Below, one piece after another: positions 1-7,686 of a stretch of 64,000 bases of DNA. Under the pieces are notes generated by a model. That model searched no databases and had not been told where the DNA came from. It saw nothing but the letters and a program-made list of their open reading frames with translations. The translations under genes were made by a program, and so were the position numbers. Numbering within the stretch: position 1 is the stretch's first letter; each line of letters starts with the position of its first letter. Source of the DNA: Prevotella sp. (GTDB taxonomy: Bacteria; Bacteroidota; Bacteroidia; Bacteroidales; Bacteroidaceae); assembly GCA_017412705.1 (NCBI GenBank), contig JAFPWS010000002.1:1-64000 (forward strand). Reading direction: 5' to 3'.

Positions 1-348
1 TTTCCTTTCTACTGGTGGTTCTCCCCTGTCCTTTGGATCCTTGGCTTGCCAGCGACCATATTCTCGCTTATACTCCAGGTGCCATTCTTCGTCACGTTCC
101 AATAAGGGATCTATTAGCCATGCACCGCATTCACTTTTGCCGTATCCACTAATACCAACTTGACACAACCAGAGTGAAAGTGCATTGCGATACCCTTTCG
201 GGTCGATTATTTGATAGCGGTCCCCCTGTGAAGCAGCAGCTGCCGCAAATAACCCTGTTAGGGAATACGAGCTGTCAATTTGAAAAACGTCTGCCAATTT
301 TTGAACTATCTCTTGCAAATAGGCGGGTAAAAAATCAAAATCTAACAT
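1..348 (-). CDS. DUF3987-type protein, N-terminal part (runs off the left edge)
   Basis: Only the first 116 codons are present. The start ATG is at 346-348. The N-terminus has the order typical of DUF3987 (YfjI-like) proteins of mobile elements: a short PAYLQEIV lead, an alanine-rich segment (residues 34-39), SLWLCQVG, the P-loop-like GISGYGKS (65-72), then the charged EWHLEYKREYGRW segment. Members are usually several hundred residues long and are found with primase/helicase modules of phages and integrative elements; their precise activity is not settled. A 14-bp inverted repeat lies immediately upstream. Confidence 0.65.
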   Translation of the reverse strand, partial: MLDFDFLPAYLQEIVQKLADVFQIDSSYSLTGLFAAAAASQGDRYQIIDPKGYRNALSLWLCQVGISGYGKSECGAWLIDPLLERDEEWHLEYKREYGRWQAKDPKDRGEPPVERK

Positions 349-351
349 AAT

Positions 352-424
352 TGCAAATTTAAAAATTTAACTAAAATAATTATCTAATAATTTGGTAGTT
401 TGCAGAAATCTTTTTAAATTTGCA
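352..424. repeat. 14-bp perfect inverted repeat upstream of the DUF3987 gene
   Basis: TGCAAATTTAAAAA at 352-365 and its exact complement at 411-424 enclose 45 AT-rich bases directly before the start codon at 348. It could be an operator or a leader hairpin of the minus-strand gene. Between here and position 535 a short GC-rich stem (465-484) precedes a T run at 489-495; no plus-strand gene ends there, so it is not called as a terminator. Confidence 0.6.
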
Positions 425-535
425 GCGTGAATAGCAAATAAAGAATCCTGCGCAAAGATTTATTCCCCTGGGGCAACCTGGGGGATTGCTTTTTTTATGG
501 TGCTCTTGACTTCATCTTTTTTTCTTTTTACCAGA

Positions 536-1243
536 TTATCGCTTAATACCATTAGAAATACCGTTTTTCACGATTTCATCGAGAGATTCCTCCAGACGCT
601 CCAGCTGTTCGTCATCGAGGACGTTGTCTGCTCCCACGCATTTAAAATGCTGCAGGATCCTACCGGCAAGGACCTCACGGTTGAATTGGCTGCCTGGCTG
701 GCCACCCATGCCGTAGCCGGGTGTCTCGTCGGACAGATCCAAATAACTGTTGAAGCTGTCGCGCAGCCAGGCGATACCCCTGCGGGTACCCTCCTTCGTC
801 GCGTGCTGCGTGGCAAAGCCTGTCAGCTCTGCCCATTTCGCGTTAATCTTCGTGTTATTCATATCAACATGTATGTTATTATAGAGGACTTTCCTTACCA
901 GCAGGCCTTTCGACGTGGCCACATCTATCATGTTCCTGGTTCCACGGCTCCTGCCGTCCCAGAAAGCTATCAGGGCATCGGCCACATCTGCCATCTGTGC
1001 GTTCCTGATGGGGCCTGCAGCCTTTCCGTCGGAATCCCAGTTGGCAGGGTGTCGCTCAATAGTATAGGCCCGTTCATGAGCGTACCTTTCTCCGAGACTG
1101 TCCGCACCTCTGGCCGTGCCGGACACAATGATGATGCTATGTGTCTGGCGCTTGTTTGCAAGAATAGCATCACACTTGGCCTTCAGAAGCTGATAGTCAT
1201 TGAAGTCCCGTCCGCCAGCGATTATCACACGAAAGTTCTGCAT
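536..1243 (-). CDS. SLOG-family (DUF2493, YspA-like) nucleotide-binding protein
   Basis: This 235-residue protein opens with VIIAGGRDFNDY, continues with IIIVSGTARGADSLGERYA and then ALIAFWDGRSRGTRNMIDVA. These are the three conserved pieces of the DUF2493/SLOG Rossmann-like fold, which binds nucleotides or nucleotide-derived ligands. The last 100 residues (including GYGMGGQPGSQFN and an acidic helix) are not recognised and may be an element-specific extension. The start at 1243 follows CATAGTTGTAATA on the plus strand, the same leader seen before the HTH gene at 2707. Members are common on phages and integrative elements; a defence or signalling role is possible but not shown here. Confidence 0.75.
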   Translation of the reverse strand: MQNFRVIIAGGRDFNDYQLLKAKCDAILANKRQTHSIIIVSGTARGADSLGERYAHERAYTIERHPANWDSDGKAAGPIRNAQMADVADALIAFWDGRSRGTRNMIDVATSKGLLVRKVLYNNIHVDMNNTKINAKWAELTGFATQHATKEGTRRGIAWLRDSFNSYLDLSDETPGYGMGGQPGSQFNREVLAGRILQHFKCVGADNVLDDEQLERLEESLDEIVKNGISNGIKR

Positions 1244-1286
1244 AGTTGTAATAAATTTAAATTAATAATAAGTTAACTATACTATT

Positions 1287-2447
1287 TTAGATTTTTCCTT
1301 CAGCATCATTAACTGCCTTGACGATGGTCTTTGGCAGCATTTTGGCGTAAATTTTCTCAGTCATCTTTACGTTTGCGTGCCCTAAGACCTTCGAGACGAT
1401 TTCTATTGGAACACCGGCATTCAGCAGTAGTGTGGCGCCAGTGTGGCGCGCCCAGTGGGTAGTGACTGGCTTATCTATGCCTGCCGCCTTGGCTGCCTCC
1501 TTTATGTATTCATTATATTTCACATTAGATAGTATCGGCAGCTTTCCATTATATTTCGCGAGAATCTCCAAGGCTGTAGAAAGCAGGGGGATGGTGTATT
1601 CTATATTAGTTTTACCCCGATGACCGATATACACCTTCTCTCCGTCTAATTCTTGGATCTTCTTGGCGCTGAAAGCCCGAAGGTCATGGTAGCTCACGCA
1701 AGTATAACATTGAAAAACGAAGAGATCGCGGACGCGTTCCAACCTGTCGTCCGGCATCGCTGCGGCACGAAGCTGCTGAAACTCTTCTGGCGAAAAATAT
1801 TTATCAAGACCGTCGTAGTCCGTTCCTTTTTCGATTTTAACTAAGTCGTACGGGTTTTTCTGAAGAAGGCCTTCTTTTTGTGCATCAAGGATGAAAGAAT
1901 TCAGGAACCGGTGATAGTTATTCCAGCGACTCTTTGCCTTCATATTATTTTGTTTTTTCAGGTAGCGGTCAAGTTCCATCACCCTGGATTCAGTTAGGTC
2001 TCCAAACGAGCGTATCTTGCCATATCTCTCCAGGAATCGCATGAAGCGGTCGTATCGTTCCTGACTGTCTGCTGCCTTGCCGTACTTCCGGATCTCTGCC
2101 TTCCTCGTGCAGAAATCGAGGAAGTCGACGATAGGATTTCGAAGAGCTTCCAGGCGAGCAGGGATTGCAGAAATGTCGATGCAACCTTCCTCATCCATCT
2201 TATAGATGACCTTCCGGACGTCATTGATATACTTATCCAGAAGCTTATTCAATTCAATGGCATCGACACGGTTCTGATATCGCCCGTTCTTTGCGTCCCA
2301 CTCTTTTGGCACGCATGGCACACCGACAGAAATGATCTTCTGCCTTCCCTTATATTGTATGAAGAGATCCGGCGGGACGGGATGTGTTGCCGTCGCCCGA
2401 TGCCGACGGTTATAGACAATTCTGATTGTCGGGAAAATTAATCTCAT
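1287..2447 (-). CDS. Tyrosine recombinase (integrase)
   Basis: A 386-residue site-specific recombinase. The N-terminal half has the arm-type and SAM-like regions of Bacteroidota integrases (FIQYKGRQKIISVGVP, then FLDFCTRKAEI and the YHRFLNSFI helix). The catalytic half shows a beta-hairpin lysine (HRGKTNIEYTIPLL), HWARHTGATLLLNAG (the H-x-x-R box), the LGHAN box and the nucleophile in KIYAKML near the C-terminus. The usual first arginine is absent: the box reads CYTCVSYHDL, with Ser. The CTnDOT integrase is known to be active with Ser there. It overlaps the HTH gene upstream by 4 bp (ATGA), implying co-translation of the excisionase-like and integrase genes. Confidence 0.93.
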   Translation of the reverse strand: MRLIFPTIRIVYNRRHRATATHPVPPDLFIQYKGRQKIISVGVPCVPKEWDAKNGRYQNRVDAIELNKLLDKYINDVRKVIYKMDEEGCIDISAIPARLEALRNPIVDFLDFCTRKAEIRKYGKAADSQERYDRFMRFLERYGKIRSFGDLTESRVMELDRYLKKQNNMKAKSRWNNYHRFLNSFILDAQKEGLLQKNPYDLVKIEKGTDYDGLDKYFSPEEFQQLRAAAMPDDRLERVRDLFVFQCYTCVSYHDLRAFSAKKIQELDGEKVYIGHRGKTNIEYTIPLLSTALEILAKYNGKLPILSNVKYNEYIKEAAKAAGIDKPVTTHWARHTGATLLLNAGVPIEIVSKVLGHANVKMTEKIYAKMLPKTIVKAVNDAEGKI

Positions 2448-2707
2448 TTGGTAACTGAATTTAAACTTTTTCCTTTAACAAGCGCGCTTTTTTGAAATAA
2501 AAGATGTCCCTGTTTCTCGTTTCCGCGCTTGATGTGTGGATAGTTGTGACGAAGGGCCCGCATGTAATTCTCGCTAATTCCAAGAATATGAGCAGCTTCC
2601 GCTGTGGTTACGTACTCGTCTTCTCCTGCCTCTTTTTTGGCAGGAATTCTTGCCATGATGCGATCGGCTATCATGTCGGCAAGTAGTGACATTTCTTTTT
2701 TTTTCAT
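2444..2707 (-). CDS. Excisionase-like helix-turn-helix protein
   Basis: An 87-residue protein from ATG 2707, chosen over an upstream in-frame start because it follows the same AT-rich leader as the gene at 1243. Residues after the acidic linker (EYVTTAEAAHILGISENYMRAL) are a MerR/HTH_17-type winged helix, followed by HLLFQKSALVKG, the usual wing and final helix of excisionase-family proteins. Its stop overlaps the integrase start, so it is probably the directionality factor or regulator of the recombinase. A 12-bp inverted repeat lies about 100 bp upstream. Confidence 0.8.
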   Translation of the reverse strand: MKKKEMSLLADMIADRIMARIPAKKEAGEDEYVTTAEAAHILGISENYMRALRHNYPHIKRGNEKQGHLLFQKSALVKGKSLNSVTK

Positions 2708-2804
2708 AGTTGTAATAAATAATTTTTTATAATAAGTTAAATATGATGCAAAATTATGTATAAACATATGAAACTACCAAATTTAAAATCGAAATTCTTC
2801 CATT

Positions 2805-2843
2805 TTAACCTTTCGAGAACCGAAAACCTCTTCGAAAGGTTAA
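2805..2843. repeat. 12-bp perfect inverted repeat upstream of the xis-int pair
   Basis: TTAACCTTTCGA at 2805-2816 and TCGAAAGGTTAA at 2832-2843, separated by 15 bases, lie between the small HTH gene (ends 2975) and the xis-like start (2707). No U tract follows on either strand, so a DNA site for the recombinase or excisionase is more likely than a terminator. Confidence 0.6.
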
Positions 2844-2974
2844 TATGAAACGAAAACGATAAAAAACGAGCCATAATACACCTAACTAATTGAATTTCTA
2901 TAGTGATGGTATCCGCATCTGCCACATATTTAAGCGCCATATCTCCACCTTATTATATATATGTACGCGAGGAG

Positions 2975-3250
2975 TCATTCAAAGTAGTCCTGCTTACGCT
3001 GCTGGAGAATACGCAGGTCAGAGAGACGAAACTCTATCTTCCCAGGACGCTTGCTGACAGGCTCGACAAGGCCCTTCTCACGCCACCGGCGGATGTTCCC
3101 CTGTCCGAACAACTGGAAAGCCCTGTTCTGGGAAATGATATCACTCGGATTCTCCATCGCCTCCTTTAGCTTGGGCACCAGGACGGTGGCCAGGTCGTTG
3201 ATGAAGGTGCTGTACGTCACACACTTATCGGGAAAAACCATCTGTATCAT
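2975..3250 (-). CDS. Small DNA-binding-like protein (HTH), hypothetical
   Basis: A 91-residue protein starting at ATG 3248-3250, only 4 bp after the stop of the gene at 3255. The second half (SQNRAFQLFGQGNIRRWREKG, then LSDLRILQQRKQ) resembles the short HTH proteins in which a residue named in an open slot selects the recognition helix (NIRRW followed by a KIEFRLSDL wing). It is probably an accessory regulator of the mobile element. No specific family was recognised. Confidence 0.6.
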   Translation of the reverse strand: MIQMVFPDKCVTYSTFINDLATVLVPKLKEAMENPSDIISQNRAFQLFGQGNIRRWREKGLVEPVSKRPGKIEFRLSDLRILQQRKQDYFE

Positions 3251-3254
3251 AGGC

Positions 3255-3578
3255 CTAATCCTCAAAGAAATGTTCGCTGGCAATGCAAATAATAAGAACG
3301 CTCTCTTGACCTTCAGCCCCCCACGTTATACAGTCATTGTCCATCGTCGTCTCGGGCGTAACTCCCAAGCGGGAGAGGAAAGAGAAAAGATTAGAGGTCT
3401 TCAAACAGCCGAAATTATCAACTATACGAACTTCCACACTACCATCAAGAATGTAATTGAGGTCCACCCTGAACTTTAAAGGTATGAGAGACTCTCCCAT
3501 TTGGAGGTCCTCCACTACTGCTTCCTTTACTCTGTTCTCTACACCCTTCATGAACTCTAAATAATCTTCTTTCTTCAT
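3255..3578 (-). CDS. Hypothetical protein of the integrative element
   Basis: A 107-residue acidic protein starting MKKEDYLEFMKGVENRVKEA. Residues 26-60 contain alternating hydrophobic stretches (LIPLKFRVDLNYIL, SVEVRIVDNFG) that look like beta strands. No family recognised. It is the first gene of a two-gene unit with the HTH gene at 2975 (4-bp gap) and begins about 200 bp from tRNA-Ser, so it marks the last gene before the probable element boundary. The interval 3579-3779 holds a 12-bp palindrome TTCATGCATGAA (3642-3653) and the hairpin 3' of the tRNA. Confidence 0.55.
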   Translation of the reverse strand: MKKEDYLEFMKGVENRVKEAVVEDLQMGESLIPLKFRVDLNYILDGSVEVRIVDNFGCLKTSNLFSFLSRLGVTPETTMDNDCITWGAEGQESVLIICIASEHFFED

Positions 3579-3745
3579 AATTGTACAAATTTTACTTGTA
3601 TTGTTTTGGTATTCTCTATTTATTGATTTATTTATACATTATTCATGCATGAAAATCAATGAAATCGCAAATACCGAATAAAGTACATATTACTCTATTT
3701 CAGCAAGTTAGACAAGTAAAATGTTGCGGAACGGGCATAAATAAA

Positions 3746-3764
3746 GGGAACCCGCCGGGCTCCC
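3746..3764 (-). terminator. Hairpin terminator after tRNA-Ser
   Basis: On the minus strand GGGAGCCC-GGC-GGGTTCCC is followed by TTTATTTAT, 15 nt beyond the tRNA 3' end. Confidence 0.7.
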
Positions 3765-3779
3765 AAATATTACTACTTG

Positions 3780-3867
3780 CGGAGAGAACAGGATTCGAAC
3801 CTGCGAACCAGTTTTGCCGGTTACACGCTTTCCAGGCGTGCCTCTTCAACCACTCGAGCACCTCTCC
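3780..3867 (-). tRNA. tRNA-Ser (anticodon GGA)
   Basis: Minus-strand class II tRNA of 88 nt. The acceptor stem GGAGAGG pairs with TCTCTCC (one G-T pair), the anticodon arm is CACGC-CTGGAAA-GCGTG with anticodon GGA, a long variable arm (AACCG...CTGGTT) is present, and the T arm is GCAGG-TTCGAAT-CCTGT. The discriminator is G and CCA is not encoded. Reads serine codons UCC/UCU. Its 3' end abuts the probable integrative element. Confidence 0.97.
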
Positions 3868-3979
3868 TTTTGCAATGCGGCTGCAAAGGTACGAATAAGT
3901 GAGCAAAATACAAAAGAAAATCGGAAATTTCTTTTTATTTTCGAGCAAAAAGTATCTTCGACGAAGTCAAAGGTATGTA

Positions 3980-4765
3980 TTATATTTGTATTCCGAAGAC
4001 TCTTTCCACATTCTCGTTCGTCTTCCGGCAGACTTCCCCTTCGCTGACACCATAGGCCTCTGCCAGACGGGTGATGACGTGGGTGATGTATGCCGACTCG
4101 TTGCGCTGTCCACGCAAGGGTACCGGCGCCATATAGGGGGCATCGGTCTCGAGCACGATTCGCTGCAGGGGTACTACGGCAGGCAGCACTTCGGGCAGGT
4201 GGGACTTCTTGAAGGTGAGCACGCCACCAATGCCCAGCACGAAGCGGGGAAACTCCAGGAGCTGGCGGGCTTCCTGCTCGTTGCCGGTGAAGCAGTGGAA
4301 CACGCCTCCGGGCAGGTCGTCGGCATAGCGCTTGAGGATGGCTACCAGCTCGTTCTGTGCCTTGCGGCAGTGTATCATCAGCGGCAGCTGCAGCTCCACA
4401 GCCCACCGTACCTGTTCCTCAAAGGCCTCTAACTGTTCCTGTTCGAACTCCCTGCTCCAATAGTAGTCGAGGCCTATCTCGCCGATGGCAAAACTCTTAG
4501 TGGTCAGCAGTTCCTTGATTGGTGCCAATTGCTCGCGCCAGTCAGCGCGTACCTCTTCCGGATGCAGGCCGAGCATGGGGTAGCAGTAGTCTGGATAGCG
4601 GATACAGGTGTCGAGCACTGTCTGGCACGACTTGAAGTCTATGGCAGGAATAAAGATTTTCTTGCACCCTGCCTCGCGGGCACGCTGTACGACGTCGTCG
4701 CGGTCGGTGTTGAACTCCTCGCCATCCAGGTGGCAGTGGGTATCGATGTAGTGGAATGTCGGCAT
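3980..4765 (-). CDS. TatD-family metal-dependent hydrolase (YcfH-like)
   Basis: A 261-residue TIM-barrel metallohydrolase. Metal ligands are visible as H10 and H12 in DTHCHLD, the glutamate in AIGEIGLDYYW, histidines in LPLMIHCRKA and GVFHCFTG, and the aspartate in LETDAPYMAP. Family members are 3'-5' DNA exonucleases or act in nucleic-acid or peptide processing; which applies here cannot be told. The ATG at 4763-4765 is used because the A is shared with the TGA stop of the polyprenyl synthase gene (TGATG overlap), giving translational coupling with it. Confidence 0.93.
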   Translation of the reverse strand: MPTFHYIDTHCHLDGEEFNTDRDDVVQRAREAGCKKIFIPAIDFKSCQTVLDTCIRYPDYCYPMLGLHPEEVRADWREQLAPIKELLTTKSFAIGEIGLDYYWSREFEQEQLEAFEEQVRWAVELQLPLMIHCRKAQNELVAILKRYADDLPGGVFHCFTGNEQEARQLLEFPRFVLGIGGVLTFKKSHLPEVLPAVVPLQRIVLETDAPYMAPVPLRGQRNESAYITHVITRLAEAYGVSEGEVCRKTNENVERVFGIQI

Positions 4766-5745
4766 CACTTGTTACGATGTAGCATGTCGTCCATATAGTG
4801 GCGGAGAGCAGCCTTGCACTCTTCCGGTACGCTGACCTGGCTGAGGGTCTGACGAGCCTGGTCGAAGTAGTAGTTGATTTTCTGTTCGCAGAGCTCGCGG
4901 ATGCCTATTTCGTTATAGAGGCGTGTGACCTCGGCAACCTTGACGTCGCGGCTGAAGGTCTTTGCCTCTATCCATCGTACCAGCTCGGCGTGCTGCTTGT
5001 CGTTGGCGCGGTTGACAGCATTGATGAGCATATAGGTCTTCTTGTTGGAGGTGATGTCGCCACCGATGGCCTTGCCGAAGACCTTGGGGTCGCCATAGAC
5101 GTCGAGCAGGTCGTCCTGCAGCTGGAAGGCCAGCCCCAGCTGTTCGCCCACCTGATACATGAGGTCGGCATCCCGTTCGGGAGCGTCAGCCAGGATGGCA
5201 CCCATCTTCAGGGAGCATGCCAGCAGCACAGAGGTCTTGAGGCGTATCATCTCGATGTACTCGTCCTCGGTGACGTCGTTGCGCTGCTCGAAGGTCATGT
5301 CGTACTCCTGTCCCTCGCCAATCTCGAGGGCGGTGACGGTGAAGAGGTCCAGCACCTGACGCAGCTTGTCGGCAGGCACCTGTGCTACGCGCTGGTAGGC
5401 CAGCACCAGCATGGAGTCGCCAGAGAGGATGGCCTTGTTGGCATCCCAGCGGCGGTGTACCGTCTCGTGTCCGCGACGCACGTCGGCATTATCCATCAAG
5501 TCGTCGTGCAGCAGCGTGTAGTTATGGTAGGTCTCCAGTCCGATGGCAGGCATGAGGATGCTTTCGGGCTGCTCTTTCCACAGGTTGTAACCCAGGAGCA
5601 TGAGTACAGGACGTATGCGCTTGCCTCCCAGCGAGAGGACATACTGTACTGGCTCGTAGAGCGATGCGGGCTGACGGTTGTAGGGCAGTTTGGCGAGGAA
5701 ATCGTTGACTTGCTGCAGAATTTCGGATGCCGATAGTTGTTTCAT
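4765..5745 (-). CDS. Polyprenyl (farnesyl/geranylgeranyl-type) diphosphate synthase
   Basis: A 326-residue trans-isoprenyl diphosphate synthase that condenses isopentenyl diphosphate onto allylic diphosphates. The substrate-binding GGKRIRP is at residues 40-46, the first aspartate-rich motif DDLMD at 81-85 (HDDLMDNADVRRG), the second is in FQLQDDLLDVYGD, and GKAIGGDITSNKKT follows. Chain length cannot be settled from sequence alone; the product would feed quinone or undecaprenyl-type lipid synthesis. It is the first gene of a two-gene unit with the TatD-like gene (1-bp overlap). Confidence 0.92.
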   Translation of the reverse strand: MKQLSASEILQQVNDFLAKLPYNRQPASLYEPVQYVLSLGGKRIRPVLMLLGYNLWKEQPESILMPAIGLETYHNYTLLHDDLMDNADVRRGHETVHRRWDANKAILSGDSMLVLAYQRVAQVPADKLRQVLDLFTVTALEIGEGQEYDMTFEQRNDVTEDEYIEMIRLKTSVLLACSLKMGAILADAPERDADLMYQVGEQLGLAFQLQDDLLDVYGDPKVFGKAIGGDITSNKKTYMLINAVNRANDKQHAELVRWIEAKTFSRDVKVAEVTRLYNEIGIRELCEQKINYYFDQARQTLSQVSVPEECKAALRHYMDDMLHRNK

Positions 5746-5809
5746 AGTTCTCTTTGTTATTTCGTTTCTTTGATGTTCTATTCATGCTGGGGTGTCAAGG
5801 GTGCCGGCT

Positions 5810-6526
5810 TTACAGCCTGAACACGATGGGTATGCACACCTTGGTGCGGCAGGGCTGGTCTTGCTGGATGCCAGGCTTCCAGTTTGGCATCATGCGTAGC
5901 ACTCGCAGGGCCTCGCGGTCGCACTCGGGAGACAGCGACTTGGTGACGCTGATGCCTGTAATGGTACCGTCCTTCTCGACGTAGAACACTGCCACCACCT
6001 TGCCCTGCACCTTCTGCTGGCGGGCCTTGTTAGGGTAGCGCAGGTGCTTGGTGAGCCACTTCATGAACTCCACGGCACCACCGGGGAACTGCGGCAGGTC
6101 CTCGGCAATGTGGAAGTTCAGCGGATTGTTGGGGTCGACACCCATGGAGGCCAATGCTTTCTCGTCGTCCAGATTCTCTTCTATCTCCTGGAGCAGCGTC
6201 TCGTCGTCGTTTGCGTCGGTCTCGCCCTCAAGTTGTTCCTCGGGCTGCTGCAGCTCCACATCGTCGTCGACGACACGCAGCTGTTCGGCTTTCTCCACCT
6301 GCTGCTTCTCCTCCAGCCGGGCTATGGTCTCCACATTCGACATGGGCACCAGCTCGCTCTCGTGTACCAGCTCGTCGAGGTCCAATGCATCGACGGGGGT
6401 GTTGTCAACTGACGAGTTCCACTCCAGGGCGACATAGAGCAATGCCAACACCAGCGCCAGCGCCATCAGGAATCCTGTGGTGCGGCGCCGTTCCATATCG
6501 GCACGTGTGGTCTTTTTTTGCTCCAT
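5810..6526 (-). CDS. TonB-family energy transducer
   Basis: A 238-residue protein with a short cytoplasmic N-terminus, one transmembrane segment (about residues 17-35, GFLMALALVLALLYVALEW), a long acidic periplasmic linker rich in Glu and Asp (about 45-130), and a C-terminal TonB domain containing FPGGAVEFMKWLTKHLRYP, the GKVVAVFYVEKDGTI strand and MMPNWKPGIQQ. TonB proteins couple the proton motive force to outer-membrane transporters. The linker is acidic rather than proline-rich, as is common in Bacteroidota. Its -7 box lies only 7 nt before the start codon. Confidence 0.92.
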   Translation of the reverse strand: MEQKKTTRADMERRRTTGFLMALALVLALLYVALEWNSSVDNTPVDALDLDELVHESELVPMSNVETIARLEEKQQVEKAEQLRVVDDDVELQQPEEQLEGETDANDDETLLQEIEENLDDEKALASMGVDPNNPLNFHIAEDLPQFPGGAVEFMKWLTKHLRYPNKARQQKVQGKVVAVFYVEKDGTITGISVTKSLSPECDREALRVLRMMPNWKPGIQQDQPCRTKVCIPIVFRL

Positions 6527-6533
6527 CGGCTTG

Positions 6534-6541
6534 CAAAGGTA
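6534..6541 (-). promoter_or_regulatory. -7 box TACCTTTG, TonB-family gene
   Basis: Ends 7 nt before the ATG at 6526, so the transcript would be nearly leaderless. Confidence 0.6.
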
Positions 6542-6648
6542 CGAATAAATTCAGAATTCATTGCAAGCAAAGTGGGAAAATCTCCATCATACAATACACA
6601 TTTCACAAATATTTTCATCCTTTGCACGATTCTTTGCAATAAAATATG

Positions 6649-6656
6649 TACCTTTG
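6649..6656 (+). promoter_or_regulatory. -7 box TACCTTTG, porQ operon
   Basis: 49 nt before the porQ start; likely drives porQ-cmk-hflX-DUF4954. Confidence 0.6.
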
Positions 6657-6705
6657 CCGTTGATTTATATAAGTATAAAAATTAAAGAAGTAAAAGGGCA
6701 GAAAA

Positions 6706-7686
6706 ATGCAGATTTCAACGGCTGACAAAATGCGGAAACTGGCAAGGGTTCTCTTGCCCATTTACCTTTTTACCCTGTCGGCACTGCAAACCCACGCCCA
6801 GGAGAGTCAGGAGGTGTACAGCTTCCTGAGGCTTCCAGTCAGTGCCCATGTGGCTGCGCTGGGAGGCGACAACATCACGCTAAGCGACGACGACCCCACC
6901 CTCATCTTCCACAATCCGTCACTCATCAACGGCGTGTCGGACAAGAGCCTCAACCTGAACTTCATGACCTACATGGAGGGTGCCAGGACAGCCTCTGCCT
7001 CGTTTATCAAAGCCTACAAGGAGCGTGCCACGTGGGGGGTGGCAGCACAGTACATGGACTACGGGGCGATGAAGGAAACCAGCGTGAGCAACACGGAGAC
7101 AGGTGAGTTCTCGGCTCGCGACATCGCCCTGTCAGGCACCTTCGCCTACATGCTCAGCAACCGCATCAGCGGTGGCATCACGGCCCGCTTCATATCGTCG
7201 CACATAGCCAGCTACTCGTCTGCGGCAGTAGCCATTGACCTGGGTGTCAACTACCTGGACGAGGAACGCGGATGGTCGCTGTCGGCAGTAGCCAAGAACC
7301 TGGGAGGCCAGGTCAAGGCTTACGACGAGGACTTCGAACGCATCCCCATCGACCTGCAGCTGGGTGTCAGCAAGCGCCTCATAGGCTCTCCGCTGCGTCT
7401 GTCGGCAACCCTTTCCCGTCTGAACAACTGGGACCAGGGACTGGTGAAGCACCTGTCTGTCGGTGCCGACCTCCTGCTGGGTGACAACATCTACGTGGCA
7501 GCAGGCTACAACTTCCGCCGCTCCAGCGAGATGAAGGTCAGCGACAACGACGGCGAGAGCAACCACGGAGCAGGCTTCAGCATCGGTGCCGGCCTGCAGC
7601 TGGAACGATTCAAACTACAGGCAGCATACGCCAAATACCATGTGTCTGCCTATTCTTTATTAATAAATGTCAGTTATTCCCTATGA
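6706..7686 (+). CDS. porQ: Type IX secretion system protein PorQ
   Basis: A 326-residue outer-membrane beta-barrel protein with a signal peptide (basic MRKLARV, hydrophobic [13 protein letters not shown], cut after THA). The mature start [22 protein letters not shown] and the following [12 protein letters not shown]...[12 protein letters not shown] are characteristic of PorQ, which with PorU and PorZ belongs to the surface attachment complex of the type IX secretion system. Its presence implies that secreted proteins with T9SS tails are made, consistent with the tails on proteins at 37477 and 38971. It overlaps cmk by 4 bp (ATGA). Confidence 0.9.
   Translation: MQISTADKMRKLARVLLPIYLFTLSALQTHAQESQEVYSFLRLPVSAHVAALGGDNITLSDDDPTLIFHNPSLINGVSDKSLNLNFMTYMEGARTASASFIKAYKERATWGVAAQYMDYGAMKETSVSNTETGEFSARDIALSGTFAYMLSNRISGGITARFISSHIASYSSAAVAIDLGVNYLDEERGWSLSAVAKNLGGQVKAYDEDFERIPIDLQLGVSKRLIGSPLRLSATLSRLNNWDQGLVKHLSVGADLLLGDNIYVAAGYNFRRSSEMKVSDNDGESNHGAGFSIGAGLQLERFKLQAAYAKYHVSAYSLLINVSYSL

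Larger units (their letters stand above)
1..3779. mobile_element. End of a putative integrative element beside tRNA-Ser
   Basis: All genes here lie on the minus strand and form an accessory set: a DUF3987-type protein, a SLOG protein, a tyrosine recombinase, an excisionase-like HTH protein and two small genes. The block ends at the 3' end of tRNA-Ser(GGA), a common target of tyrosine-recombinase elements. Past the tRNA the genes are core metabolism. The boundary is inferred: the second copy of the tRNA 3' end expected at the far junction would lie left of the window. The hairpin just 3' of the tRNA could be chromosomal or carried by the element. Confidence 0.6.

Noticed and set aside
465-495. 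Terminator with T run after the SLOG gene
   Set aside because: The T run is on the plus strand, whereas both flanking genes are on the minus strand; the stem is short.
497-1276. 259-codon plus-strand open frame opposite the SLOG gene
   Set aside because: It mirrors a clear DUF2493 protein on the minus strand and has no recognisable motif of its own.
3642-3653. 12-bp palindrome TTCATGCATGAA as the recombination core
   Set aside because: AT-rich short palindromes are common and nothing ties it to the integrase; the tRNA 3' end is the better candidate.
4798-5736. 312-codon plus-strand open frame opposite the polyprenyl synthase gene
   Set aside because: Antisense to an unmistakable enzyme; its composition (V, L, H, Q rich) is typical of a shadow frame.
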